Source of the DNA: Tyto alba
Lineage: Eukaryota > Chordata > Aves > Strigiformes > Tytonidae
Assembly: GCF_018691265.1 (NCBI RefSeq)
Contig: NW_024881272.1
Span: forward strand, 23,301,323-23,365,322
Direction: 5' to 3'
Length of the DNA stretch: 64,000 nt
The notes beneath the pieces are model-generated. The model was not told the DNA's origin, did not search any database, and saw only the letters and a list, made by a program, of their open reading frames with translations. Positions 24,160-36,400 of this stretch are shown piece after piece. Within the stretch, counting starts at the first letter, position 1; every line of letters begins with the position of its first letter. A program made the translations under genes and the position numbers.

Positions 24160-24800
24160 AACTAGGAAAGGGCATGAATTCTGGAAAGTTGAATGTAAGA
24201 ACAAAATAGGAAATTCTGCTTCTGAGATTGAAGATTAGTTTGTTAATGACTGTAAGTAAAAGCCACTAATAAAACCTTTTCCAGATAGATTGGCTTCCAG
24301 GTGTAAAAGGAGCATTTGAGAAAGATAGGAATGCAAATGTAGAAACTAAACTATTTCTTGGCATGTGAGAGTATTGTTGGGTGAGTTGTACACGTTGGAG
24401 CCTTTTTCTTCCAGAAGACTTTTCTGAGAAACTGTCTCAAATTGAAGTGTCAGTGGAATAGGATTTATAATTAATTGGTGAAAGGAACTGTAACAAATCA
24501 TCAGGACCAGATGGTATTAAATCAAGATTTCTAAAAGAATTTGAATGTGAACTTGATGAGCCACTGACTCTGGTGTGTAACCTATTACTTAAGTCAGCTT
24601 TGATGCTGAAGAATAGAAGATTTACAAATGTGATTTTCGGATTCCTCCCCACTCTTTTTTTTTTTCTTCCCTTTTTTCCTTCAGAGCTTGGTGAGTGTTG
24701 CAAGGAGCTGCAGACAGTAAATGTACAGGGCTTATTGCTAGAAACTGTAATAAAGAATAGACTTAATGAAAACGTGATGAAGAGTCAATATTAGCTCTTG
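24160..24800 (+). repeat. Ancient CR1-type LINE fragment (RT region)
   Basis: A decayed non-LTR retrotransposon. The plus-strand frame at 24501-24518 reads SGPDGI, the conserved motif at the start of the CR1/L2 reverse transcriptase domain, and continues KSRFLKEFECEL, then LVCNLLLKSA, matching the expected order of the RT N-terminal part. Further downstream a shifted match (LLLETVIKNRLNENVMKS, about 24733-24787) corresponds to the stretch after the 'NYRPVSLT' block, with a T-rich insertion between. Upstream, about 24240-24330, the sequence resembles the CR1 connector before the RT domain ('ACTAATAAAACCTTTT', 'GTGTAAAAGGAGCA'). The copy has several frame breaks and cannot be active. It belongs to an old subfamily, clearly more diverged than the copy at 52810. 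Boundaries are approximate. Confidence 0.75.
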
Positions 24801-26300
24801 GAGAGGAAAGTTGTTTGAAGGAGCCTGCAAGTATGTGGGTGTAGGAGAGCCGGCTGGCACAGCAGGCATAGCTTTCGAGGAAGGTAACAAGAAGGTCCCT
24901 CACTGAAAGCGCCTAACGTTTTAAAACCCCTAAGTAGAGCCTCTGCCTGACCAGTCACGGGTGAGTGATGAGATCTGTGCACTTGAGAGGAATATGGAAA
25001 AGGGGGTAAGAAACCCCATTATTTATCACTTCTAATTTTATGACTCCTGTGCTGCAACTGGGCTTCTCAAACAGGGGGGTTGGATCTGCCAGCAGGATTA
25101 CTTTAAAACTCATCGCAGAGTAGTTAGATGTTCAAACATAGAACTAGAGGATGGTTAGTGCCTATTAAATCCCAGGTTTTACATATCACCTGCAGCATGG
25201 AAAATACTTAACTGACAGTTTGTAAAAGGTGATACAGAGGGACTTTTTGATAACATTACTGTTTTTACAGTTCACTTGCTGTAGACCACTATGAGAGCAG
25301 GGCGTTTAGCTGGGCTTTGGATCTGGTGTGGCCACCAGATGCTTTTGGTTGGTTTGCACTGGCAATAACTCAGTTTATACAGTAGTGTTATGGAAAGGCA
25401 CAGTGGGCTGTACTTCTGTGGCATGCGGATATATAAATACCTATTTTCTTCTTAAGGGTGGAAAAGAGAACATATGGGTTCCCCTCTGGGTATTGTAGTC
25501 TAACTTCAGGTTCTACAGCATTTGAGGTTATTTGAATAAAAATATTTAAAGGAAAGAATAGAAGCCTTTCAGAACATGTGAGTCTTGTGCATTATGACAA
25601 GATAATGAACATTCAGCTTGTTCAAATTATTCTTTGTTTCTGCCACCTTCATCGTGTTGAAACTAAAAATGTTCAGAGGCTGCAGAGAGGAGAAGAAACA
25701 AAGATATTATGCTCAAGATCAAGAAGCCAGATTCCCAAGGTTACATATTTTCATGATGTGAGGAAAGGAAAATGGGTTTGAGCTGCCTGTCTAAAACCTG
25801 TTCTGATGTTCTGGCAATAGCTGTCTATTTAATACTGTATTTTAGACATTCGATGTCCTGACTTCTCTCCCTTGTTTCCCATTATAGTTGAAATTTTGCT
25901 TCTGATAATCCCTGTATTGGCCACATAGCAGTTCCTTCTGATGCATGTGCTATTCATGTTGCATAGCAGGGATGTTCTGCATATTGTTACTCCTATACTG
26001 GTGTGTGGAAGAGGGACTGCAAATGCTGGAGCATTTACCATTCAGCAGCACTTCCATTTGAGGTTTGTGGTGGAATTTGCCAGCTCCTATAGGACCATTC
26101 TCATTTAGTATTTCTGGCAGCCTATATTCGCTCTTGTTACAGGAAAAACTTTAGGAAAGCACTAAGCATGTTTACAAAATGAAAAGTGTTTCATCATGGT
26201 GTCTGCAGTTTATAAAAGGCTTCAGGGACTGAATTCATGAAAGTCTGTGTGAAGCAACCTTACCTTGAATGGTCTGTATCAACCCAGGTTGTGGTTGGTT
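24801..26300. other. Gene-free sequence downstream of the ancient CR1
   Basis: The first 150 bases may still belong to the decayed LINE, but I cannot align them confidently. Beyond that no gene or repeat is recognisable. Confidence 0.5.
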
Positions 26301-26317
26301 CCCCCCCCCCCCCCCCC
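26301..26317. repeat. Poly-C run (17 bp)
   Basis: Seventeen consecutive C on the plus strand, so G17 on the minus strand, which can form G-quadruplex or i-motif structures. Runs of this length are uncommon and are also frequent sites of sequencing or assembly length error. Confidence 0.9.
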
Positions 26318-28150
26318 ATTTTCTGCCTCCTGACTCCACCTTTCCTGTTCTTTGTAGGGCTGGCTCAGCCTGGGATGGCTCCTGGATTAAAAAAATATTC
26401 CGGGAAATGCATTGCTCAATAAATAGGAATTAATGTACTTTTTTTTTGTTTGTTTGTTTATATGCAGTGTAAGGACTTCACTAACTTTGTACTGGGAGTT
26501 TATCAGTTTTGGACAGAGGATAATTATATGCATCTTTTACTCATCTCAAATTGAGATACAGAAGACTTAATAGCTCAATTTAAAGGGCTTGCTTTTCCTT
26601 TTCATCAGTGGAACTTCAAGTAGGGTTATTTTTGAAAAGGAGGAGAACTTGCACTACTTACAATTAGGAAAAGAGAAGTGGAAATAATTTTTATATATAT
26701 ATATCTTTTCTATGTTTAGTGTGTGTTTACTGACATACATTAGAATTAATAAAGTGGTATTTACATAGTAATCACTTAATTTCTGGAATTTGCTGCAAGA
26801 AAGATTCAGTTCTTTTCCTCCTGCCTCAAAAAACACCAAACCAGTAAAAATATAATGATATGATATAATTACCAACAGTAACAGAATTGCAGCATGGGAT
26901 AATTTTAACCAGCTCTCATTTCTTTAGACTGTAGGATTGCTTGTTTGAGGGTTCAGGGACCTGTTATTCCCACTGTACCAGAGTAATATTTTGCTGCTCA
27001 CTTACGTGCTCTTTCCTTCATTTTAAGTGTGGGGCATGCTAGTGGCTTGCTGAAGGCAGCTTGGCAGGTGTGGCTTTGGCCACTGCAGCAGGGTTCATAC
27101 ACATGCACGAGGTCATCTTCTCTCCCCTGCTTAAGTGCAACTGTACAAACCAGATTTTAGTCCCTTATAAATCTTTTAAATCCATTTTAATTCCTATTAA
27201 GAGTTACAGAGGCTTCTAGGGACTAAATAACTCGTGTTTTACTAGAGGGATGCTGTTAGGTTTATTAAGCAAAAAAACCAAAAGCAGTGAATTGTCAGGA
27301 ATCCACATGTGCTAAATATTGCCACCAGGGCTGCCCTGGTGGTTCCCAGCTGTTGGCATGTGAGTATTATTATGCAAGGGAGATATTTGGTTGCATTATG
27401 TAGGAGTTGTTAGAGGAGTCTGTGTAAGGCAATGTGACTGTAATGGTTAGTTCTCACACCAGTTATCTGTTGGAGCACTTGCCTCTGGTGTTAGGTTGAT
27501 CTAAGAGAAGCCTCTCCATTGGACTTAAAAATTTGTTTCCAAATTAAAAACAAAATAAATTGGCCACGAAGTAAAATGCATTACTCCTTGTGCTCTCATC
27601 TGCATGTTATTGAAGTGCCTGTAGTGAGGCTCAGATTGAAAAACCTTGGTGAGAACTACTTCAGGCGCTAGATTTGAACTGAGAAGTACTTTAAGAGAGT
27701 GTTTATTAGTGAATTAAGAAATGTTTTTGACCTTTCAGGTTTTCAGAAGGCACTGAGTGACACCAAAGGTCCCGTTTTTTTTTTTTTCCTAATAAGCAAA
27801 ACAAATCCCCTCTTGCTGTTTGTATCTCTTCTTTTTTTATCAACCTTCTTTTAAAATTAAACCGATGTATGAACAGTGGTTTTGGTGATATTTTATGAAG
27901 AGAATAGAGAACAGAGAGCTCACTTGCCTGCTCTCTGATTCCTTCACTAGTTGTCATTCCTGATTTACCAGTAGCATTTTCTTTCACTCATGTATTTGCA
28001 GAAGAATTTGTTTTAAAAGAGAAAACCAATGCCGTTTCAATTTTTTTCCTGTTTTTTTTTTTTTTTCCCCTGTTATTAATACATGTCACATCTAGTCCAC
28101 TTCTATCACAGGCAATTGCATCAGAGTCTCCCTTGTAATCTGATCAAGTA
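26318..28150. other. Gene-free unique sequence
   Basis: Contains a short (TA)n run near 26692-26704. No gene, RNA gene or convincing mobile element. A sequence near 27636-27660 faintly resembles a hAT transposon terminus, but too weakly to call. Confidence 0.5.
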
Positions 28151-28230
28151 CCACTTAAAAAAAAAAATTTTTTTTTGGTGGCTGTTGCTTGCTGAATGGG
28201 CAACGCATTCATACTATAAAAATTTATAGT
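28151..28230. repeat. Two adjacent short inverted repeats
   Basis: First, A11 (28157-28167) is followed directly by T9 (28168-28176), flanked by CCAC and GTGG, giving a self-complementary hairpin. Second, ACTATAAA (28213-28220) and TTTATAGT (28223-28230) form perfect 8-bp arms around a 2-bp spacer. Both are AT-rich and could extrude as cruciforms. No transposon body is evident. Confidence 0.7.
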
Positions 28231-28632
28231 TTCTAGTCTAAATTTTTTTAGGGGTTGTTTCTATGCAGGGTCTTGTTTTGAAGGAATATTTTGTGACTGT
28301 GAGTGACCCAGGCTGCCCATGAGGCTGTACTGAGCCTTGTGTCATCAGGGCAGCAGAAATGCTTCTCTGAGACTTTTCTCAGTTGTCACCTATCTGTCCT
28401 CTGTCTAATACACCATTTTTTTCTTAATCATTTTCTATCTGATTGTACCAGAAATTCTTCTCGTTTTCTCCTCAAGTGCACAATTTTGTATGTGCTACAA
28501 AGTATTTGGGTCTATATTTGTTATCTGTCCTTAAAATTACCCTGTTCTTAGCATATGACAGGTGTCATCCTCTACACTGACATGCAGCAAACTTGATTAA
28601 TGTTTTCCTTTTGTCTTCAAGTCACTTATTTT

Positions 28633-28670
<38 letters not shown>

Positions 28671-28671
28671 A
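28633..28671. repeat. Compound (CT)n(TA)n microsatellite
   Basis: About eleven CT units (28633-28655) pass directly into about eight TA units (28655-28671). A likely length-polymorphic compound dinucleotide repeat. Confidence 0.95.
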
Positions 28672-31600
28672 TTAAAATATGTGTGTCTCAGGATAAACCC
28701 TTGGGAAAAAAATCTATTAATAACCACTACAGCCTCATTTTTCTTGTTCGCATATGACCTTTTGACTTTAGCCCCTTTCCTTATCTATCTTATGATTCTT
28801 ATATTGGTTTTTATTTTCTCCTACTAAATTGGTTATTTCCTACATAACATCGCAGTGTTGTTTTCTGATAGCTGGATAAATGAGACTTCCTGCATTATGT
28901 TTAGAGAAATCTTAAGTTTTATTTGCAAAACATATTGGGAAGATGTGGCATGAATTATTTCTGGTTAACCCACGTTGTGTCTTATCCTGTTCTTTTCCTC
29001 TTTTCCTTCAGGTCTCTAATTATCTGTCTTTTGAAATGTTTTAAAACATTTCATTATTCCTGAGATCAAATCAGCCAACATTTAGATAACAAAATTAGTT
29101 TTTCCCCTTTTCTTAAACAGACATTTGTATTTGCTATTCTATAATCCTCTGGTACCAGTCTAGCATGATATATTTGCTGTCAGACCTGCAGTAATCACAC
29201 CCCATATGAAAGTTTTGAAAGGCCTCTTCTGGGTCCCTGAGCTGCAGTGCAGTATTATAGAGCTGAGTTTTGATTGCAGTCATTCCCATGTCCATCCTGA
29301 CTGCCTTCAACATCCTGCCTTCATCGCACCCTTCTCGCTGCTATTGCCTTCAGGCTGACGCAGCCTATCCAGGTAGTTTTGGATAATTATCCATGCATTC
29401 AACAGCCCCATTTTCCTCTAGTTTGCTCATAGAGCTTGAGAACCTTTTTTACTCAGTTCCCTTAATGCAAAAGGTATGGAAACTTTGGCAATATTCATTG
29501 TGTTCTTAGGCTGCTTATTCTTTACCCATCAGTCCTTTTTTCAATTTCTTTTGAGCTTGTTGCTTGTTCCCCCAGTTTTTGTGAAACAACTCGATTTGCG
29601 GTGAGGTGTGGATCCCTTCTTGAAAGAAGTTTTGTCTATGGTGATTAGGATCTGCGTTCCAATAGCTTTTACAGCGTTGTGCTAGAGAAATGCCAAGTTT
29701 TCACTTAATAGAAAAGTAACCTAGTAAATTTGCCTTTCAAGCATGTACACATGCATACATGAGTAAGTGTACAAAATCATGCATGCTGCAGAAGGCCAAA
29801 ATAAAATCACTTTAATACAAATATGCTACAAGTAAATAAAAATTACTTTGGGATAGAGGACATGTATATCCAACCTAGCATTGATGAGTGTAGCTTGGCT
29901 GTGTGAAGTTACCTTTCTCATGGTTGTGCAAATGCTAAACCAGCAGGAGGACATTGACTTCTTAACAGTATGAACTGTAAGTTTAATTAGTTGGAAGCAA
30001 TGGGTTTACATGACAGAGGAGCAGTTCTCAGGATGTTTCTTGGTAAGTTAATATACTGCAGATTGAACCTTTGAAGCATGGCTCTACAGAAAGCCTCCAG
30101 TGAAAATGTGTTCCTAATTGCCATCAGCCCTGGTTAACAGGTTGTGTAAGCAATTTAATGGCCCAACTACAGAATAGCTTTAGTATATTCTTGTCACCCC
30201 ATGTGAATAAATTGATACACTGATTAAGATAAAGCTGCCTCATTATTCAAATATTGATAGTAGCGTTTTTTTGTTATCTATCTTCCTATTTTTATATCCT
30301 TTTGTATTGCTATCCATACTCATGGCCACTCAGTGGGAATAAAGGACCTGAAGAAGGTCTGCTTTTTCCTCGACTGGGGAAGTATATTTTCGGCAACTTC
30401 AGATGAATAAGAGATAGCAGGTTATTTTATTTTCATAAAGAATGAAGACTCCGTAATTTAGGATTATTTTGAAGCAATGTATAACTTGCCAGCAGGCTTT
30501 CAAGACAGTAGTGTAATCAGTAGTGTTTGGCTAGGTTGCATATTACATACATTTTGCTCAGAAACTCAGGTTCAGTGTATTACAAATGAAGTTTTTTGGA
30601 GAATGAGCATTCAGTAATAAAAAAAAAATACCAGAATGGAGATTGTAATCAGTGCATAGTCTTTATAGCTGCAGGTCTTGATGGCTATTTAGGAAATCGT
30701 GGGGGTTTTTGGTCTCTTCACCTGTGATCTTGCAGTGTCAAGGTTTTTTGTCACTGGTGGTGGTTTTCATTTGGTGGTGACCTTAGTTGTCCTGGAGACA
30801 GGGGTTCATTGCTTCAGTATCAGCCTTGGACAAGATTTCAGCTTGGATTTATGGGTTTTGGTTCCTTCCATCCCTTATTGTGACACGTGGCAAATGCTGT
30901 TACTTGCCCTTAAACAGAATCTGTTTTACATGGGAAGAACAAATCGGTCACAGTGAAATGTGGCTTCTAGAAAGGTGAATATGGTCGTGGAAAATTACTT
31001 GAACTAGTGGTTTGTTTTCATTGTTTATGTATTGGGATCCAGTACATGCTTTGTGTGTTATGAGTTATATTGCTGAATGGCTTACTGCACTGAATATATG
31101 AAATTCAGTATTTATTAGTAAAGTTCTATTGAGATGGTATCCAGAATGGAAGACCTCTTGCCCCAGTGTTCTCCTAATGTGGAACAATATCCAACTAGGC
31201 TTACAAAATTGTTGGGGGTGATAAGAAACAAGTGGGTATCTCAAACTAAATTTGCAGATTTAAATCTACAAAGGGGGAATAAAATGAGTGGACAAGGGTG
31301 TTCATAGAAATCTTGTGGTTCCTTGGATTGCTTTGGTAGAGAGGTAAATGACCTTTAGTTAAGGCAACTAGAAACCTTGGTGAATGTAGTTCTTTGAAAA
31401 GACAGAGAAAATGTGTGGTTAAAATTCCCCCTTCCTAGGCTAGATTGGACCTTACTTGTCTTTGCCAAAACACAAAGGTCCTTAGTTAATATGAGAATAG
31501 CTGAACAAACCAGGAGGACTTCAAGGGGTTACAGGGGTTCTTGCTGCTTGATCACTTGCAACAATTCCCTTTCAGTTGTTTTAGAAAATGGCAAGAATGT

Positions 31601-33680
31601 AGGTGGCTGCTTATTCCTCTACCACAAATTGATAATGTTTAAGACTATAAATGATGTTACATAGTACTAGTTAAGGTTCAGGTGTGAAAGCACTGTAGGT
31701 ACTTCTCAGATCTACTTAAGTATTTACTCCTTAAAAGGGCTCCTGTGATAACTGCTACTATTTATCTTTATTTGCTCCCTGCCTAGAGGGATTTTTCAGT
31801 AGTTAGAGAACTAACTAACTGCACATTTAAGCTGATGACTTCCCACTCTTCTCTTCCTGTGGTTGCTCGTTGTATTTCTTTGTTGCATCTTGTCTTGAAG
31901 TTATGATCTAATATAGACAGGAACTATATGCTAGAGGATCCAGGATTGTGGGGTATGATTTTGGTTTAGGACCTTCAGGCAATATTAAAATACATATAAC
32001 TGTGTTTGAAAGATTTTAAACATACTATCTAAACTGTTACAGGGCAGCAGTTTACATTCTGTTCGAGCTTAGCAATATACAGTCAAGTTCAAACAAGTTG
32101 GAAGCTGACTGACCTGAGTTTTAGTGCTTGCTCTGTGATTTATCTGCTTCTTGAGTCTTAACCAAGCTCTGTTATCAGAAAATGAAGCACAAACAGGTAT
32201 GCTAATACAACATTTATTTGGGGGTTCTAGTTTCAGGAAAGCCAGATAATTCTAATATTTCCAGTGGCAGTTTTTGCACCGTAGTACAGCTCTTCATAGT
32301 GTGATTTTTATATGCAGAATATGCAATAGTGCACATTCAGATGCTGTAAAAGCAGTAGGTCTTTATTTTAAAAAATAATTTCTTCATAAGGCTAAGCACT
32401 TAGGAATTAGACCACAGTATTCCTTTTTATGCACATGTTAAAGTGTAGTATTCAGCAGCAGGATTGCATTCTGTTTCTCAGATGATCAGATAATATCATT
32501 TTTAATAACTTGTCAACTACTAGTAATATGCAGCTGTGTGCAATTTGTATAGGATCCATGAAAGTCTTCAAGGTGGAAAAATGTACAATAAACTATATGT
32601 GCAACATATGATGCATTATTTAACATCATAAAGTGTTGTAATGTTGAAAATTTACAGCTGTCTATAAGCCACTTTAATAGGATGGTAAGTTACCTTTGCA
32701 AGGAATATGCCTTGTGTGGGAGCTGCTCTGTGCAGCTGCAGCTGCCTCTGCCTCCTCGCTGTGAGTGGTGGAGATGCCAGGCTGGTAAACACCTGTGGAA
32801 TTGGGACAGACATACCAGGGTTTTTTGCACTTTAATTCATTTCTGTGTCCACTGATGTCACGGTGATTACAAGTATAATGAAAAAAAATCTAAACAGAAT
32901 TGAACAACCTCTGCTGGTGCGGCCAGTTGCCCTTAGTCAAAAGTCTATTTTCTGTTGGTTGAAAGGTTGTCTTATCAGGAATTAAATTTTTCAGCTGAGG
33001 AAGCCATCTGACTGGAAATGGAAGAGAAATAGGGGGTTAGGGTTAACGGAACTGTTGGGGAAAAAAAAAAAAAGGCATAAAAGCATTCTGTTGGCTTTCC
33101 TATGGGAGGAAGTGGGTCATCACTTGATTTACACAGGAAGTATTTGGTGCACTGAATGTTACTGAAGAAATTACTGTTTGACAAATTTTTATGTTGGATA
33201 GGGTTGTGTGAAGTCATAAACAGGAGACAGATTAAGGGACATCTAAAGTAGAGATTTTATGTGAAATTTAATTTAAAGTTCTGTAAAATGGACAGTGCTA
33301 CTAAAATGCAATTCATTCTTGCAACACTAAGTGTGTCTTTATAGTGAGACTAATTGGTTTGGAGATAAGTTGCTGAATTTTAATACTGGGGGACAAGGTA
33401 GGTTTCTTATCAAATAAGCAGGTTCTGCTAGTGGTTCCTGGTTATGGTGGAGCTTTATTCACATCCTGTGGCAGGGATGGGATGTTGTGGGGAGAGGATT
33501 TGGGACAGATGTCTCCTTTGCCTGCTGACCATAAAATTGAACTGTGGGGTTTTTTGGTGCGTCTTTATTTTTTGTTTTCTAGCATGATTGGAAGCTTTAA
33601 GAAGTCTGGGGGCTTTTGGGGTGAGGGTGATTGTTTTGAAGACCAACTTTCTACCTAGGGTTAATTTGGAGATACCTGAG
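28672..33680. other. Gene-free unique sequence
   Basis: No supported genes. The frame at 30699-30956 gives a hydrophobic, low-complexity translation from GT-rich DNA and is not considered a gene. Ordinary intron-like or intergenic sequence. Confidence 0.55.
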
Positions 33681-33740
33681 GGCAGGTGGTCCTATCTCAC
33701 CTTGATGTATACCACCTATGGTATCAGGTGCACCTGGAAA
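33681..33740. promoter_or_regulatory. Clustered E2-boxes with 12-bp palindrome
   Basis: Four CAGGTG/CACCT-type cores occur within 55 bases, including CAGGTGG (near 33684), CACCTT and the perfect 12-bp palindrome CAGGTGCACCTG (33725-33736). This spacing of paired E2-boxes is the pattern bound by ZEB/SNAIL zinc-finger repressors and by bHLH dimers. Function is inferred from motif content only. Confidence 0.35.
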
Positions 33741-36400
33741 TGACTTGGGTTAATAGTTTGCATTTTCTGTCTACCCTACTGGAGTTTTAAAATAATTTTT
33801 AAATTGTTTTTTTTAATACCCCTTCCTTCTCTTGAAAGTCTGTGAATGAATGAAAGCAAGTTGGATGATAATGGGCAGCCATGAAATAAGATATTAAAGG
33901 TGTAATGTCTGAGTGGGGCTCATACGTTAGGGCAGATTGCTCCAAAGTGAAATGTGGGGAGGAGGGATAGTTGGGGACAGGCTGCTGATTTTCAGAGAAG
34001 TCGTCCTGTTCCCAGTGCCCTGGGAGGAGCCCATCCTGTCCCCACAGCACTCCTGGTGCCTGCCAGCGGCCCCAAGGCCAGAATACTGAAGTTTGGGGGA
34101 GTGGGGAATTTTCCCTCCTTCAAAGCTCCTTGAATGATCAGGGCTGTTTCTCTGACACTTTTTAGACATCTGTCTGAAGATTAAATTTCCAAATGATTGT
34201 ATAAACTATTTTCAGGTTTTTTTAAAGGATGAAATTACATAATAAAAGATAATTTGACAGAATGTCATACCATGTTTATATATAATATATATAATTTTCT
34301 AACTGATTCACCCAGAGTGTGAATACAGCTGTAAAATTGACCAGGTAGATAGCTGAATAGTTTAGCATGAATTTCTGTATTGTTGCAATTAAAAGGAAGC
34401 AAATTTGGGGGAACTGTGGATTGTTAAGGCTTGATTTTGTTTTGAACACCAGAACAATCCTGGATATTATTGGAAAAGAAAGAAGTAATAGGGCCCTGGG
34501 AGATCTTAAATGTGAATATCAGCGGCATATTTCCGGGTGAAATCCTCCCAAAATGTGAGCTGTGTCTTGGTGGTACTCTGTAATTGCCCCTTTGTTGGTT
34601 ATCAAAAAAAATTACTGGCAGTGTTCACGAGTAGTTCAAAGTGATCTGACAGAGTCTACTGGGAGAGATCACAGGGCTGAGAGTATTGCTTTGGCCTCGC
34701 ACAGGGCCTAGTTTGGGCTCTTTCATTGATATGTTTGCTTTTTAATAAGTAATTTGCTCTGGGAAATTATTTCTCCAGATTTCTGCAATTGGTGAGTGGA
34801 AATCTGAAAATTAGGTGGAACTAATATAAAGATGTGAAATTGATGCGGAAACCTAATATCCAGAAATGCTCTCTGTTAGCATAGAAGAAATAGAGTTAAA
34901 GCAAATGTGACTTCAAAGTTGTCTAAAGCCTGGGGGAGGCAGAAATTCTGAGTTTCAATGGCATCACTTGGATAGACTACAATTGAGAAGGGTACAGCTT
35001 GTCCTTCAATCTTCTTCAGACTTTGAAGACAAGTGATTTCTAAGTAATTTCTAAAAATAGTGAGTTTGGTGAAAAACTTTTCATCAGTGTAATCTTATTA
35101 TCTCCACTGTGCTTTTTTGGTGATTATTAATACTATGAAATAACATTCTGAAGCACTAGCACATTTTGAGTGTTGGCGGTCTTTGGCTACATTGAATTTG
35201 TATACCATTAGAGTGGTGGGCAGAAAGACCACAGAGATCTGATTCTCTTCCTTGTGTGTGCAGTTCCTGCGTGTTTATGCAGAATTTTAGCAAACCTCTT
35301 CTATCAGCATCTGAAGTGCTGTTGGAGTCTCTTACCCTAACGCAGTGTAGGGAGTTTACCTCAGAAGCAGCCTTTTTGTTACAGAAAAATTGGTTGCAGC
35401 GAAAAGGCATAAATATTGAGAAGATATTTTTCTGGCTAGATACTGGGAGGGGAAGCCTTTTAAGCCTTTCTATTTACCTTCTGTGTTTGGAACAGTGCCA
35501 TTCTGACTGAGGGAGCGAATAGCAGTGGATGAGGGGGAAGGCAGAGCCTGGCATTGCCTGCTTCCAGGTGGGCAGAGGGATTGGCTCCTGCATGAATAAG
35601 TCGGTGTGACCACAGATTTGAGTGTACCTTTACAAAAAGTAAAAACCCTGGAAGCTGGTGAATGCAGCATGGAATTAAGACTCACACACAGGCATGTTGG
35701 CAGTTGTTGAAGAGAGAAGTGACGCTTTGGCAACCCAGTGGAGTGAGGACCAGCCGGCACATGGGTGAGGCTACCTGGTGTGTAGTCTTGCTTGGGTTTT
35801 CATGGGGGACAGGTCATTTGCCAAAACATGTCAGCATCCATTGTCCATGGAATAAAAGCAGGTGCTTTTGACTGATGAAAGAGCAGTAAAGGTGGGACTA
35901 GACAGGTAGAGTGTCAGTGTGTCCCAGACCGTATCCGCCCCCATTGCATCTGGGGTGTGGGAGTGTGCCCTTTTACGAGTTCAGGGTGGAAGGTGCTGCT
36001 CCACGCATTCAGTATTCTCTCTGATCAGCGCTTCTTTGTGCAAACACAATACAAATATTAAATTACTCTTTTTTTTTTTTTTTTTTCGGTTGTTTTTGTT
36101 AAACATTTCCCTTCACAATGCAGACAAATTGCTGTTGGCGCAGCTATTGTCTTTGGCGGGGTTACTCTGGGGATGTATCTGACAGATCTCTATTGCAACA
36201 CATGGAGAAAAATTCTGAGTGGTCTCCTCTTTCAAACAATGCAAAAGCTTTTCATTTGGTTTTGTTGTATTTAATTAAAATAAATACACCCAGAGGCGTG
36301 AGCAATTGTTGGATGTTTAAAAAATAGAAATAGAAGATTAAACAATTGGAAAAACATTGTAATGCACAAACTTATTATACAAAATGTACAAACTTATGTT
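33741..36400. other. Gene-free unique sequence
   Basis: Includes T18 at 36069-36086 and an AT-rich run near 34277-34295. No coding gene is supported; open frames are at most about 96 codons with unrecognised translations. Confidence 0.55.

Noticed and set aside
27630..27665. Possible inverted hAT-type end (GGTGAGAACTACT)
   Set aside because: Short partial similarity without a second end or target duplication.
33031..33050. Telomere-like GGTTAGGGTTAAC
   Set aside because: Only about two TTAGGG units, far too short for an interstitial telomeric repeat.
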